From Acanthochlamys bracteata (taxonomy: Eukaryota; Streptophyta; Magnoliopsida; Pandanales; Velloziaceae): DNA of 64,000 nt. The stretch covers positions 3,164,501 to 3,228,500 of the forward strand of contig CM034135.1 in the NCBI GenBank assembly GCA_019914995.1. The letters are read 5' to 3'. Position 1 is the stretch's first letter. Each line of letters begins with the position of its first letter. The notes beneath the pieces were generated by a model. That model did not search any database. It was not told the origin of the DNA and was given only the letters and a program-made list of their open reading frames with translations. Both the position numbers and the translations under genes were made by a program. Below, piece after piece: positions 39,343-50,554 of this stretch.

Positions 39343-41299
39343 TTATTTTTTGCTTCTCCATGTAACTAGGTTACCGCCCACAAATATAAAGTAACCTAAG
39401 GTGGACCGTCTATCATCAATTGCTCCAGCCCAGTCAGCATCAGTATATACATCTATATTTTGATAATTTATATTCTTTGTGAACATAATTTCCTTTCCAG
39501 GAGCAGACTTTAAGTACCTCAAAATGCGTATTACTGCATTCATGTGTTGCTCTACAGGATTATGCATAAATTGGCTAACAATACTCAATGCATAGGCAAG
39601 ATCATGTCTTGTATGTGCTAGGTACATCAATCTTCCTACCAATCTCTGATATCTCCTTTTGTTAGCTGGTATCTGATTAGTCTCAATACGCAGCTTCAGA
39701 CCTTCTTCCACTGTTGTATCAATTGGTTGACACGCAAACATACCAGTCTCCTCTAATAGGTTTAAGGCTTACTTTCGTTGTGACAGAAAAATTCCTTTCT
39801 TAGATCGAGACACTTCGATTCCAAGAAAGTACTTCAAAGGACCAAGATATTTCATTTCAAATTCTCTATATAAGTAATCTTGTAATGCCTTCATTTTTTT
39901 CGGATCATTTCCTGTAACAACCATGTCATCTACATATACAATAAGAGCAGTGATTTTGTCATACATTTTCTTCAGAAATAAGGTGTGATCTGAATTGCTC
40001 TGATGGTATCCAAATGCTACCATAGACTTTGTGAATCTTTCAAACTATGTTCTTGGAAATTATTGTAGCCCATAAATTGTTTTCTTTAATCTACACACCT
40101 TCTGTCTGTGGACTTCTGATGAATTACATCCTGGTGGAAGATCCATATAAACCTCTTCAGTTAATTCACCATGTAGAAAGGCGTTCTTCACATCAAATTA
40201 TAGCAATGGCCAATCTAAATTCACAGCTAAAGATAACACGACTCGAACAGTATTTGATTTTAGCTACAGATGCAAAAGTATCTGTGTAGTCGATTCCATA
40301 GGTTTGGGTGTACTCTTTTGCCACCAATCTTGCTTTGAAACGTTCGACTATACCATCTGCTTTATACTTCACAGTATATATCCATCGGCATCCAACTGTG
40401 GTCTTTTCTGGAGGGAGATTGACAAGTTCCCAAGTTCTATTCTTTTGTAAGGATTTCATCTCTTTATTCATAGCTTCTTTCCACATTGAGTCATTTAAAG
40501 CTTCCTGCACACTGTTAGGAATAGATACAGTAGATAATTGATTTACAAATGACAGATTTGATTCTAACAGTCGATGGTTAGATCCATAATGACTTATGGG
40601 GTATTTAATTTTACTAGAAAGTTCAGGTTCATAGATAGACTTAGGAATACCTTTATTATGACGGTGGTAACTGTCTTCTGAATGCTTCAGATATTGGGTT
40701 AAGAACATCCTCAACAGTCGATTGGTTTGGTATGTCTGTTGATTGTGGAGCGAGGGACTCTGGATAAGGTGCCATATTTTCAGATCTGAGTGTTCAGTAT
40801 TTTCATTCACTGTCACACCAAATAAGTCATCGTTAATTACTTCTGACAGAGAGTTGTCGCCACTGTTGTCCACTGCTTGATAGACAAACTCAGACAATCT
40901 ATTTTCCGCTGAAGAGTGAGACTCATAATCTAAAGTCTGAACTTCTCTAAAATTCTCCCCCTGAAGTTCAGCCTCAGTAGAAAAATACATTGTATTTTCA
41001 TAAAATACAACATCCATTGTGGTAAAAATACGCTGAGTTGGAGGATGATAACACATGTACCCTTTTTGAGACGCAGCATATCCAAGAAAGACACATCTCA
41101 AAGCTCGAGGACCCAACTTATTACGTTGGTGATAGTGAAGATGTACAAACGCCACACAGCCAAAGATACGGGGGGGCAAGTTCGACGTTGGTGGTGAAAC
41201 AACTGCTTCCAAAAGAGATGCAAATGGTGTTTTAAAATCTGTAGAACTCGACGGTACCCGATTGATAAGATATGTGCAGAAGCTAGTGCTTCTCCCCAA
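39343..41299 (-). pseudogene. Copia reverse transcriptase and RNase H region, broken
   Basis: From right to left: the integrase C-terminal region (FGCVAFVHLHYHQRNKLGPR, FLGYAASQKGYMCY), the RT entry (WELVNLPPEKTTVGCRWIYT), the RT core with YVDD (ALIVYVDDMVVTGND, 40023-39769) and RNase H (VYTDADWAG near 39441). The YVDD and the RNase H acidic cluster are still readable. The reading frame is interrupted between about 40190 and 40023 and again near 39750. The family is RVT_2-type Copia. Confidence 0.85.
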
Positions 41300-41941
41300 T
41301 AAGTTAACGGTAAATGAGCATCTATCAATAAGGCACGAACAACTTCCAATAAGTGTCGATTCTTTCTTTCAGCAACTCTGTTTTGTTGGGGTGTATTAGG
41401 ACATGTAGTTTGATGAACTATCCCATGTGCTTCTAAATACTGCTGAAGTGCGGAACACTTATATTCTCCACCGTTATCACTACAAAGAACTTGAATTTGT
41501 GCATTGTATTGAGTCCGAACCATCTTATGAAACTTTTGAAACAAGTAGCTCACTTCACCTTTAGACTTCATCAAGAAAAGCCATGTCATTCTGGTACAGT
41601 CATCAATAAAAATAACAAACCATCGCGATCCACCTAATGTAGTAACCTTAGATGGACCCCAAACATCAGAATGTATTATCATAAAAGGTAATTGACTTTT
41701 ATTCAAACATAACGGAAAAGAAGTACGATGACTTTTTTGCCAGTTCACAAACATCACATTGAAAACTAGAAACTTCAAGTTTTGCAAATAAATTAGGAAA
41801 TAATTTTTTCAGATAACCAAAAGAAGCATGTCCCAATCGTCGATGCCATAACAAGATTTCTAATTTCATCTTCTCACCCTTTAAGTCATCCACTGTCAAA
41901 GCCTGATGCAACTTATCTGAACTCTTTGGCACCAAATCCAA
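41098..41941 (-). pseudogene. Copia GAG-pre-integrase and integrase, frameshifted
   Basis: 41941-41699 carries the His/Cys zinc segment (LLWHRRLGHASFGYL, CDVCELAKKSS). 41787-41098, in another frame, carries the DDE core: SDVWGP..., VLCSDNGGEYKC, and the catalytic glutamate in NRVAERKNRHLLE. The frame change lies in their overlap. Confidence 0.85.
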
Positions 41942-42040
41942 TTAATACAATTGCCCTCGCTTAGTACCATAACTAATCGTCTGTTTTGTTTGGATGTCTT
42001 TAAACACACAAGATTCTGGCCAAAAGGTTACAACACAAGA

Positions 42041-43257
42041 TTAAGTTTTGGTTATTTGAAAAATAGATAAAAGATTATAACTTAAGGATGGAACAATTAA
42101 AACTGAATCTAAACTCAAACTATTAGTGAGGTTTACAGATCCTGCACTAATAACAGAGTTCAAATTACCATTGGCAGTTGAAACAAAATTTTGAGAGGAA
42201 GATCTAAGGTTTAAGATATGTTTAGAATCAAACGTCATATGATCTGTAGCACCAGAATCAATTATCCATGTACTATTAGAAACAGGTATAGAAGTATGTA
42301 AAACCTTACCTCCACTGTCAGTGGTAGCTACTAATGCTGAGCCTTTTGTAGCACCATTATCGTCCTCTATCTTCGTCTCAACAACTGCAGCAATATAGCC
42401 CTTTTTGAAACCTCGCTTCTGTTGATCACGATTATGATCCCACCATTTTGGATATCCAATAAGTTCAAAACACTTCATTTTAGTATGGCCAGATTTATTA
42501 CAATGAGTGCATTTGGATGTTGACTCTTGTGCAGCCTTAAAGTGTGTCGCCTTTGTACGATCATATGCCGATGTCGTACCATCATTGCGAAAGCTTCAGT
42601 ATTTTCAAACTCAGTTTTCATAGTAAAGCGACGCACTGCCTCACGACGAATCAACAAATAGCATTCTTCTAGATCTGGAATTGATTCTTTACGAAGAATT
42701 TCTCCACGAATCTGCTCAAAATTACTATCCAAGCCAGCAAGAAATATGTGTACTCTTAGTTGCTCAACAGACTTTTTATATGCCAAAATATCATCGGGAT
42801 ATTTCATGACCACCTTATCACGATGGTCTAATTTTCGAAAAATTTCGGTCAATTCTCTATAATATTCAGAGATAAATTTTCCACTCTGTTTAGCAGTAAA
42901 TGTTTTTTGGTTTAAAGAGAATACCTGCAGTTCATCACTCCCATTATAAAACACCTTTGATAAATCACTCCAAATCTCCCAAGCAGTAGGTAAGCGTAAA
43001 TAGCGTTTCATAATTTCTGGAGTCATGGACATAAGTAGCCATCTCTTCACTTTCTGATTTTCAGCATACCATTTTTTATATCCAGCATCTGATTCATTAG
43101 GCGGTTTTGCCTTACCACGTATATAAGAAAGCTTCTCTCTTTCAGCAATGTGCATCTCCATTAATTGAGACAATATATCATAATTAGTCTCATTAAGAAT
43201 AATTTCTGAATTGAATGCACCTTCTGATTGAATGATAACTGGAGTGGTTCCAGACAT
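42041..43257 (-). pseudogene. Copia gag and protease region, frameshifted
   Basis: Gag starts at 43257 (MSGTTPVIIQ) and matches the UBN2-type gag of plant Copia (WLLMSMTPEI, WSDLSKVF). The frame breaks near 42580, after EAFAMM. The CCHC zinc knuckle (CTHCNKSGHTKMKC) is readable only in the neighbouring frame that leads into the protease. The protease (42478-42041) has its active-site motif in WIIDSGATDHM. Confidence 0.85.
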
Positions 43258-43302
43258 AACTACTGCCTTCCCCCAATCTTTTTTTTTTTTTTTTTTTTTT
43301 TG

Positions 43303-43610
43303 AGGAACCTGGCCGGGCTGAATGGGCCTGGACCGGACCGGGTCGGGCGGGTAGGATCTCGCTGGGCGATCAAGGACGGCCGATCGAACGGCTAAGAACG
43401 CCGGCGGTTATGGCTGAAGCGGAGAGCAGAGACGGCGGCGGCAGAGACGCAATCGAGCGTGCTTGCGGCGAGGTCGCGATCCGGCGACGGCAGCGTGCTA
43501 AGATTTAGCTGCGGCAGCGGCGTGAGATGGCGAGTCTTCAAGCGAGATCTGATGGTATTCTGGTAGCGGCGGCGGTGGTGATTGCTAGGGTTTCGATTTT
43601 TCCCCCCTTT
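43303..43610. other. G+C-rich leader inside the Copia element
   Basis: Between a T-run ending near 43302 and the 5' LTR lies about 300 bp that is much richer in G+C than the rest of the element. It has repeated ggcggcgg/cggcgac-type motifs and a gctagggtttcgat string typical of plant 5'UTRs. It is in the untranslated leader upstream of gag. Confidence 0.6.
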
Positions 43611-43756
43611 TTTTTTTTTTTTTGATGATCAAGTAGCACTATCAATTTATGACAGCAACAATAATCGCCAACAATAATTACTAATCGTCCGACGAAGTGA
43701 TTTGAATTTTTTCTTGTGATATAATGATGATAAAACCAGATTTGGCTATGATACCA

Positions 43757-43921
43757 AATTGAATGATAAAAATCACAAGTTGAATTTCTTTTATTATTCC
43801 TTAATGAAAGAGCTACATATATATAGGAATACAAGTAACTAAATTAGAAAGATTATATAATATCTAAGTTAGGAAATATATCAAATCTAATATCTAACTT
43901 AGGAAACTAAATATTTTAACA
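43757..43921 (-). repeat. Copia LTR (right copy, 5' LTR of the minus-strand element)
   Basis: 165 bp, adjoining the primer-binding site complement (ggctatgatacca, ending at 43756). Together with its partner it shows a moderately recent insertion. Confidence 0.9.
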
Positions 43922-44256
43922 TAAATAACTATCAAATTTCACCTGCTTTGGATAAAAGTTCATCTAAAAGTTACATGACAAAAGGTCAAAATATATTGAT
44001 AATCTATAAAATTTGAAATTTAAATAGCTTTTATAGATTAACCCGTAAATAAGAGCGTTGTGAAGTTTTGCGGGTTCGAATCCTTCCTGTGCGGATTATC
44101 TAAAAAATATCAGTAGTTCTAACGTGTTTCAGTTTTTCAATAAATTTTGAGCGAACAATGCCTAATGGTCATGTATTTTAGAATGTACAGATCTTGTACA
44201 CACCCAAAAAAAACAAACTAAACAGACAAAAAAGGACAATGAAAACGTTGCCGTAA
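43922..44256. other. Downstream flank of CHX-B
   Basis: Short AT-rich spacer between the Copia element and the CHX-B stop codon, probably including the CHX-B 3'UTR. A GGTTCGAATCC string at 44073 resembles a tRNA B box, but no tRNA folds around it. Confidence 0.6.
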
Positions 44257-46892
44257 CTAGCGGCTGACACGCGCAGCAACTCTGGCCTGTTGCTGCAGCA
44301 CCAGAGTTGAGACCTTGCCTTTGAAATCTTCTGTAGCCAGAACGTCTCCTACTACACCGAGCTCCGGGTATTCGCTCCATTCTCCCAATGCCAAAGCCAT
44401 TTGCGATCCACTCTTCCCTGCTTCCCTCCTCCCTACAAGCAGTAGGTCGAATTCGCTTGCCGCATCTCGGACCGCTCGCACCATTCCAGGCAAGTCCGCC
44501 AGAGTCTCCTCTCTGTATGTCAAACGCTCGTTCTCTTCCGTCATTGCCTGAAACTCTCTAATCATAATTTCATCTAGTTCTTTCTCTCTCCCAACCACTT
44601 TCCTCAGCTCCTTCAAATGGAACCGGATCACGGTTACTGAGGCTGTCGGAGAATTGGCGATGCGCATCCCGTACGCGATACACTCGCGATCGTCACGGCC
44701 TCCGAGAAATATGACACCCACTTGGTCGAAAGGTTTATCTCTCTCTGGGCCGTGGTTGATGAGAATTCCGACGGAGCACGGCGCGTAGCTGAGCACGTGC
44801 AGGCAGATGTTTTGGTTCGCAGCATTGGTACCGTGGAAGGGGAGAAGCACGAGGGCAGCTTTCTTGTCTAGCGCCAGGGAGCAGATGTCGTCATGCATGG
44901 TGGCCCTAGGAGCCATGCTTAGGTAAGGGAGAGCGACTACGTTTCGCGGATGTCGACGCTCGAGAAGGTTCAAGATTGCGGAGATGTGGGCGGACTCTGG
45001 AGGCTTCGGTAGGCCCTCACGCCAGAGCGGGGCTAGTGCGGCAGCTGCCTGGCCCATGAGAGGGACGAGCTGGAGCACGTAGGCATGGATGGGGTGCTTA
45101 GTGGTGGGAATGGTCGAGTCAAGGAGTCGCGTGAGCTGCGCAGCATGGTCGGTGTTGTGGACGCACATGATCACTCGAAGTGGGTCGCCTGGCTTGGTAT
45201 GCTGCACTGTCCGCCGTCGATAGGAGAGGTACCGCAACGATGGCTCGTATGCCCGCTTGATGATGAATGCGTTTAACCATCCAAGTAGAATTGAGAGCAG
45301 TACCATCGCCGTGAAGAACTCGAGATTCACATACTGTTAAATTAAAATTCGATCATATCATACATCAATTGAATAATTAATGTCATAGTCTAAGTAGTAA
45401 GTAACTATATAGGTAACGTTAATCAAATTACTTAGTCTACTTACGAGCTTGAGCCATTGCTTGTATAAGATCATTTCATAGATTCCTCTGCTGATCATCA
45501 TTTGCCCGATCAAGAGCGCATCGTGGAACGGCATCTTGCAGTAGAGGCATGGAATCACGGCACCTATAAATTTCAGAACGGTGCATATAGAAACGAGCTG
45601 AAGACCGTACGTAGTCATGTCCATGTTCACCATTCCTAACAAGTCCGTTTTGCTGCCTATGTTGGCGAGCACGATTGGAAGGAGAACGCCTGTGACGAAG
45701 CCTTCTAACCTCCGCACCAGAGAAGAGCTGATTGGTGGTCCGCACGGAATGAAGAACCCCACAAACAAAGCTCCTCCGTATGCACTCATGCCGAGAACAT
45801 CGTTCAACGCTCCCACGAAGATGACAAATACAAACAATACTAGCATACTGTTCTTGCTGATGTCCTCTCCTGACTTCGTTCTGCTGATTATCCATCGGCA
45901 GATTCGTTTGGTCACGAAATAGATCATTAAAACGTTGGTCAATAGAGCGCCCACAGAGACCGGGTACACCCACAAGCCTTCTGCATTTCTTCGGGAGTTG
46001 TAGACGTAGCTAGCGAAGCCAGCGATCCAGGTAATAGCTGTCGAGGCAACAGCAGCAGAGTTGGCAAGACGTCCGAGCTTGGAAGTGAGCATATTTTGCT
46101 CCTTCAATTGAGTGGACAGTGTGATGAACTCGGTGTTCGCCACTAGAGACGTAACTGGTAAAAAACAATTATTCAATGCGAAAATTCCTTGGTTGGTTAC
46201 ATGAGTGAATATAATTATAGCGCCAATCACTGGAAGGATCATGCTGAATACGCCGATAGCCATCGCCTTCTTGCCAGCTCTCTCCAGAATGTGTAAATCT
46301 AATTTCATACCGATTAACAAGTTGAATAAGAGTGCCATCATTGATGTCAACAAGTGGTGGAAGTGCCCATTTGGATTGCCGAAGATGAGCCCGTAGAAAT
46401 CCTTATAGGGCTGGAATGGATCTCTATGATCTAAAATATAAGCACTCACAACTTGTCCAAAGACGCTCGGCCCCAGCAACACTCCCCCCTTTTTGCATAT
46501 CCACATGGAAATCAACCAACAACATTATCATATATATATATATATGAATATAGAAACATACGAAAAAAATCTAACGGTAACGTGTACATAAGTGCAGTAT
46601 CTAGGCATGCCATATCTATAAAAATGTGTCATGAAGATACCAGGACATGGGAGAGGTAAGACGGCATGTCGAGACGCTTTAAGACAAACTCCATTGCGCG
46701 GGCGGCGGCAAAAAATATAACAGATTGAAAGAGGAATCGAGGAAAAGCATAATGGAGAGGATTCAGTCTGTCGTCCCATATTCCGGTCGAGGTAATCGGG
46801 TCGCTCGAATTACAGTAATGGGAAAGCTTGAATTCTCGTTTGTCTTGCAGTTGACTTGTAGACAAGAATTCTTCAGCGAAGATGAAAATCAT
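44257..46892 (-). CDS. Cation/H+ exchanger, CHX family (copy B)
   Basis: Three exons (46892-46641, 46488-45445 and 45333-44257) join in phase 0 to 790 residues. An in-frame Met at 46925 would add 11 residues. The start at 46892 (MIFIFAEEF) was chosen because it matches copy C (MMIFIFNEQ). The exchanger domain begins with FPRFLFQSVIFFAAARAMEF and LLGPSVFG. The hydrophilic C-terminal half keeps family blocks (RGREDR-like GGRDDRECIAYG, LLLVGRREAGKSG, EWSEYPELG). GSKTD is intact. The Asn-Asp pair after GRLANSAAVA is Ser-Thr (about 233-234). NxRG reads ISRG. Intron positions match the sister copies. A long AT repeat lies in the first intron. Confidence 0.9.
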
Positions 46893-48057
46893 CGATGCCT
46901 CGAATGAAAGAGCTAGGATTGTCAATTAGCGTTCGGGAAATAGGAGAGCGTGTATTCGTAGATGTTTGTTTGTTTGTTTGTTTGTTGCTGTTGTTATTTT
47001 GGTTATATGGGACTTGTTAGTTTCTTTTGTTTCTATTATCAGTTGTAGTTGGATTCATGGCAAGAATTGATTTGGAAGTTGGTCGGGTTGTTGTTGTCAT
47101 GGGCTGGATTCTTAAAAATAGAAAACTGCCTGCCATGAATGTAGTGATCAACATAGATAAATTAAGAAATTAAATTAAAGGAAATGTCATGCTAAAGTTA
47201 ATACCACGTAAACATATGCGTGATTTTACCTTTAGTAATTTAATTTAGTAATTGAATTATTTTGTTAGGCTGGAGACTTAGAGATGTGATGAGAGATCAT
47301 GCGATGGAAAGAGAACTCGGAGATGAATGAAACTATTGATACAGCATTTCAAAGAGAGATCAGAGGTTCATAATCAAGAAAGAATATCAATTGCTTATGG
47401 TTTTGTAAGGCTCTCCTATATATCACTTTTTGTAAACTTCAAGTATATATATGTTTCACTTATAATTGATCTCAATAAATGAAAATTTTACCTTTCTCCT
47501 AAATAGAGGTATGCTTTCTTTGGCTTTATCTACGCAACTTTTTATGTGTTTATAGTGTGTGTGTGCTCTCTGCTTATCATATGTGATTACAGAACTTATT
47601 TACTTTTTTGATTGGTGTCTTGTAGTTATGCACGCTAACTGTTCGATGGATTGCCGCGTTCAAACTATTATATTCGTTTCAACCATATGCGCAGAGCACT
47701 TATGTACACTTCGCCTTTATTAATCGTATTATGGTACTTAAGACCTTGAAGTATCGTTTCGTATGTCTATAGGATTCCCTGTAATTGTAATGCCAAGCAG
47801 TTTTGCTTGAAGAAGCGCAAAATTTTATCCCAGTCATTCACTTCAAACTACGTTTGAAGTTGGTAGAATGAAACTTTCTTTTTTGACGGAGTTCCATTTT
47901 CATAAGCAATTCCTGAAGTTAATTAGATTACTATTTTTGTGTTGTATATACACTCAGAGAAGCAAAGTAGTAAGCTTAACTATCTCTGCATCACCTACTA
48001 TTCCTAAAGTCAAAAACATTCTCCCACATTTCGTTTGGGCCAAAATTTCTCCAGTTG
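46893..48057. other. Spacer between CHX-B and CHX-C
   Basis: This is the promoter side of CHX-B (with a (GTTT)n microsatellite near 46965-46986) and the 3' flank of CHX-C. No other gene was seen. Confidence 0.6.
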
Positions 48058-50554
48058 CTATAGACTATCTTTGCCTGCAACTGTGACCTGTTGTTGAATC
48101 ACCAACGTTGAAGCTTTACCTTTGAAGTCATCAGAGGCAAGCATATCTCCTAGCACACCGAGCTCCGAGTACTCGCTCCACTCCTCTAGCGCTTTATCGA
48201 TCTGCGACTTCTTTCCTTTCCTTCTTCCCACGATCAGTAGCCCGAACTGGTTCGTTATCTCACGGATGGCACTGATCAAGCTCGGGGCATCAGCTGCCAT
48301 TTCTTCCTTGTACAGAACTTGTTTATTACCCATGGTTTTTTCTCTGAACAAACTTAGTGCTTCATTGTCGAGAGTCTGATCGTAGGTTCTGCCTTGCCAC
48401 TGATCATCTAACTGGAAATGAAACACTGTCACGAATGCTCTGGGAGCTTCAGACATGCGCGTAGCGAGAGCGAGGGCTTCACGGTCATCTGCACTGCCAA
48501 AGAAAATGACCGCAATGCTATGGAATTTGTTGTCATCAATATAGCCATGGTCAATGATGATTCCGACAGAGCACGGGGCATAGCTGAGGACCTGAATGCA
48601 AGTGGTTCGTTGAGCGGTGTTGCTGCCGTAGAAGGGAAGGAGCACCACAACGGATTTCTTGTCGAATGCCATTGTGCACACATCGTCGTGCATTGTGGCG
48701 TATGGAGCCATGCTAATGTATGGAACTGCAACGACGCGGCGGGTGTGACGATGCTGGAGGTTGGTGAAGACAGCCATTATGTGGCTGGACTCAGGTGTCT
48801 TGTGGATACCATCGCGCCAGAGAGGTGCAAGAACAGCGGCAGCGTGGCCCATGAGAGGGACTAATTGGAGCAGGTAGGTGTGGATCTCTCCATCTCCTTC
48901 AGGGTGGAAGGCTCCGAGAAGGCTAGCCAGTAATGGTGCATCTTCAGCTTTGTGGATGCATGCTAACACCCTAAGGCTGTCGCCAGGCCTCTTATGCTCG
49001 ATTGTCCGCTGCCGGTAGGACAGGTAACGCAGCGATGGCTTGTACATTTTCTGGAAAACGAACGCTGTGCCCCATGCTATTCCAACAGTCGACAGCAATA
49101 TCGTAGTATACACTTCAACTGAGAAAGCCTGCACGCACCACAGCGAAATTGTCACTTAGTTCGGAAATGCATATATAGCTAAAATAACATGGGTGTGCTA
49201 GCTGGTTTACCTTTGCATCAAGCCAATACTGGAATGCAGACGTCTCTGAGATTCCTCTGGCATTCAACATGAGTCCAATGAAGAAGGCGTCACGGGCAGG
49301 AATTTTGCAGTAAAGACAGGGCAGCAGCACGCCAACAAATTTTCCAACCATGATAAGAAGCATGTACAGCATGACAAGGACATCATCCTTAACCATCAAG
49401 ATTCCGAAGAAGTCCGTCCGGCTGCCTGCTTGCGCCAGGAAGACAGGGACAAGCACCCCTGCGATGAAACCTTCAAGACGCCGCACAAGAGTCGAACCTA
49501 TTGGAGGTCCTCCTGGAATAAATAACCCCATTATTAGCGGTCCGATGCCAGGGTAAAAGCCCATTAGATCGCTGACCACCATCATCATCATCGCCAGAAC
49601 AAGCACCGACAAGAATTGGGGTTTGTCAAGATCTTTTCCCTTTGGTGTTCTCCTGGCAACCGACTTCGCGAACAGATAAACGCCATAACGGAATACCATG
49701 GCAGTAGCGAGCATCGCAGCGACAGCTAATGCGACTTTCACTGATCCCAAATCGTTTACGTACATGTTACCAAGCAGCATCACGAACTGCACAGCAGAAC
49801 TGCCCAAGCTGACAATGAGGGCCGATGATAAAGCCAATCGGCCGAGCTTGGACGTCAGCATTTGCAGCTCACTCAGTTGAACTGAGAGGACAATAAAAGA
49901 ATTGATCGACAGCCGAAATGCGATGGGCAACCCATACGACTTGAAATTTTGAAATTCAGAACTGAACGATTTCAACACAATCGCAGCGGAGATCATTGGA
50001 ATAGCGCAACTAAAGAAGGCAATGGCGAACGCCTTCTTACCAGCCCTTTGGATCATGCCTATGTCCGTCTTCACGCCAATCACCAGTGAGTAGAACAGGT
50101 CCGCGAGTAACGAAATCGTCGTAAGCGGGACCTTGTTGGTGTCCGACATGATTTCTCCGTATATACCTAACGGTCGTAGGGGATCGCCTTTGCCTATCTG
50201 TATGAGTTCCCCCAACCCACTCGGTCCAACGAGCACTCCACCCTTCGAAACAAACAACACAACGTTAACATTCTCGCCAAACAATTTGTTCGATTAAAAA
50301 GTTTACGATTGTAGATTAAATACCAAGATGTAAGAGATGTGGGAAGGAATGGAGAAAGGTTTGAGGACATGATGAGTGGCGCGAGCGGAGGCAAAAAGAA
50401 CGGTGATCTGGAGAAGGAGGAGAGGGAAAGGGTAGTCCACGGTGTTTCCGAACCAGAATCCATTAGAGGCAGTGGTCGTAGTGGCATTGCAGAAGAACTG
50501 AAATCTTCTCGCGGGTGCTTGGAATAGTTGTTCGTTGAAGATGAAGATCATCAC
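48058..50554 (-). CDS. Cation/H+ exchanger, CHX family (copy C)
   Basis: Three exons (50554-50324, 50242-49211 and 49128-48058) join in phase 0 to 777 residues. The N-terminus is short (MMIFIFNEQLFQ). The exchanger domain starts with LLLLQITVLFASARATHH and LVGPSGLG. The C-terminal half has PLWRDGIHKTPES, ISMAPYATMHDD and LLIVGRRKGKKSQ. The Asn-Asp pair following GRLALSSALI is Val-Ser (about 221-222). The GSKTD Lys is Arg (AGSRTD), while NARG keeps the Asn and Arg of the NxRG motif. It is the best preserved of the three at that last motif. Role as for the family: monovalent cation/H+ exchange, possibly altered or regulatory given the substitutions. Confidence 0.9.

Larger units (their letters stand above)
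38805..43921 (-). mobile_element. Ty1/Copia-type LTR retrotransposon, degenerate
   Basis: A 5.1-kb element with 165-bp LTRs at 38805-38969 and 43757-43921, flanked by TAAAT (38800-38804 and 43922-43926). In minus orientation the first LTR is followed by a primer-binding site TGGTATCATAGCC, and a polypurine tract TTGAGGGGGAG precedes the last LTR. The coding order gag, protease, integrase, reverse transcriptase, RNase H defines Copia. Frameshifts separate most domains, so it is non-autonomous now. With the TAAAT duplication the LTR ends TG..TT; TG..CA ends would lie 3 bp further in and give no perfect duplication. It sits between CHX-A and CHX-B, about 330 bp downstream of the latter. Confidence 0.92.

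Noticed and set aside
44073..44083. GGTTCGAATCC, a tRNA B-box-like string
   Set aside because: No pairing T-stem, acceptor stem, anticodon arm or A box could be drawn around it.
46893..46925. Earlier in-frame Met for CHX-B
   Set aside because: Possible, but the sister copy C starts at the equivalent of 46892, so the shorter form was preferred.
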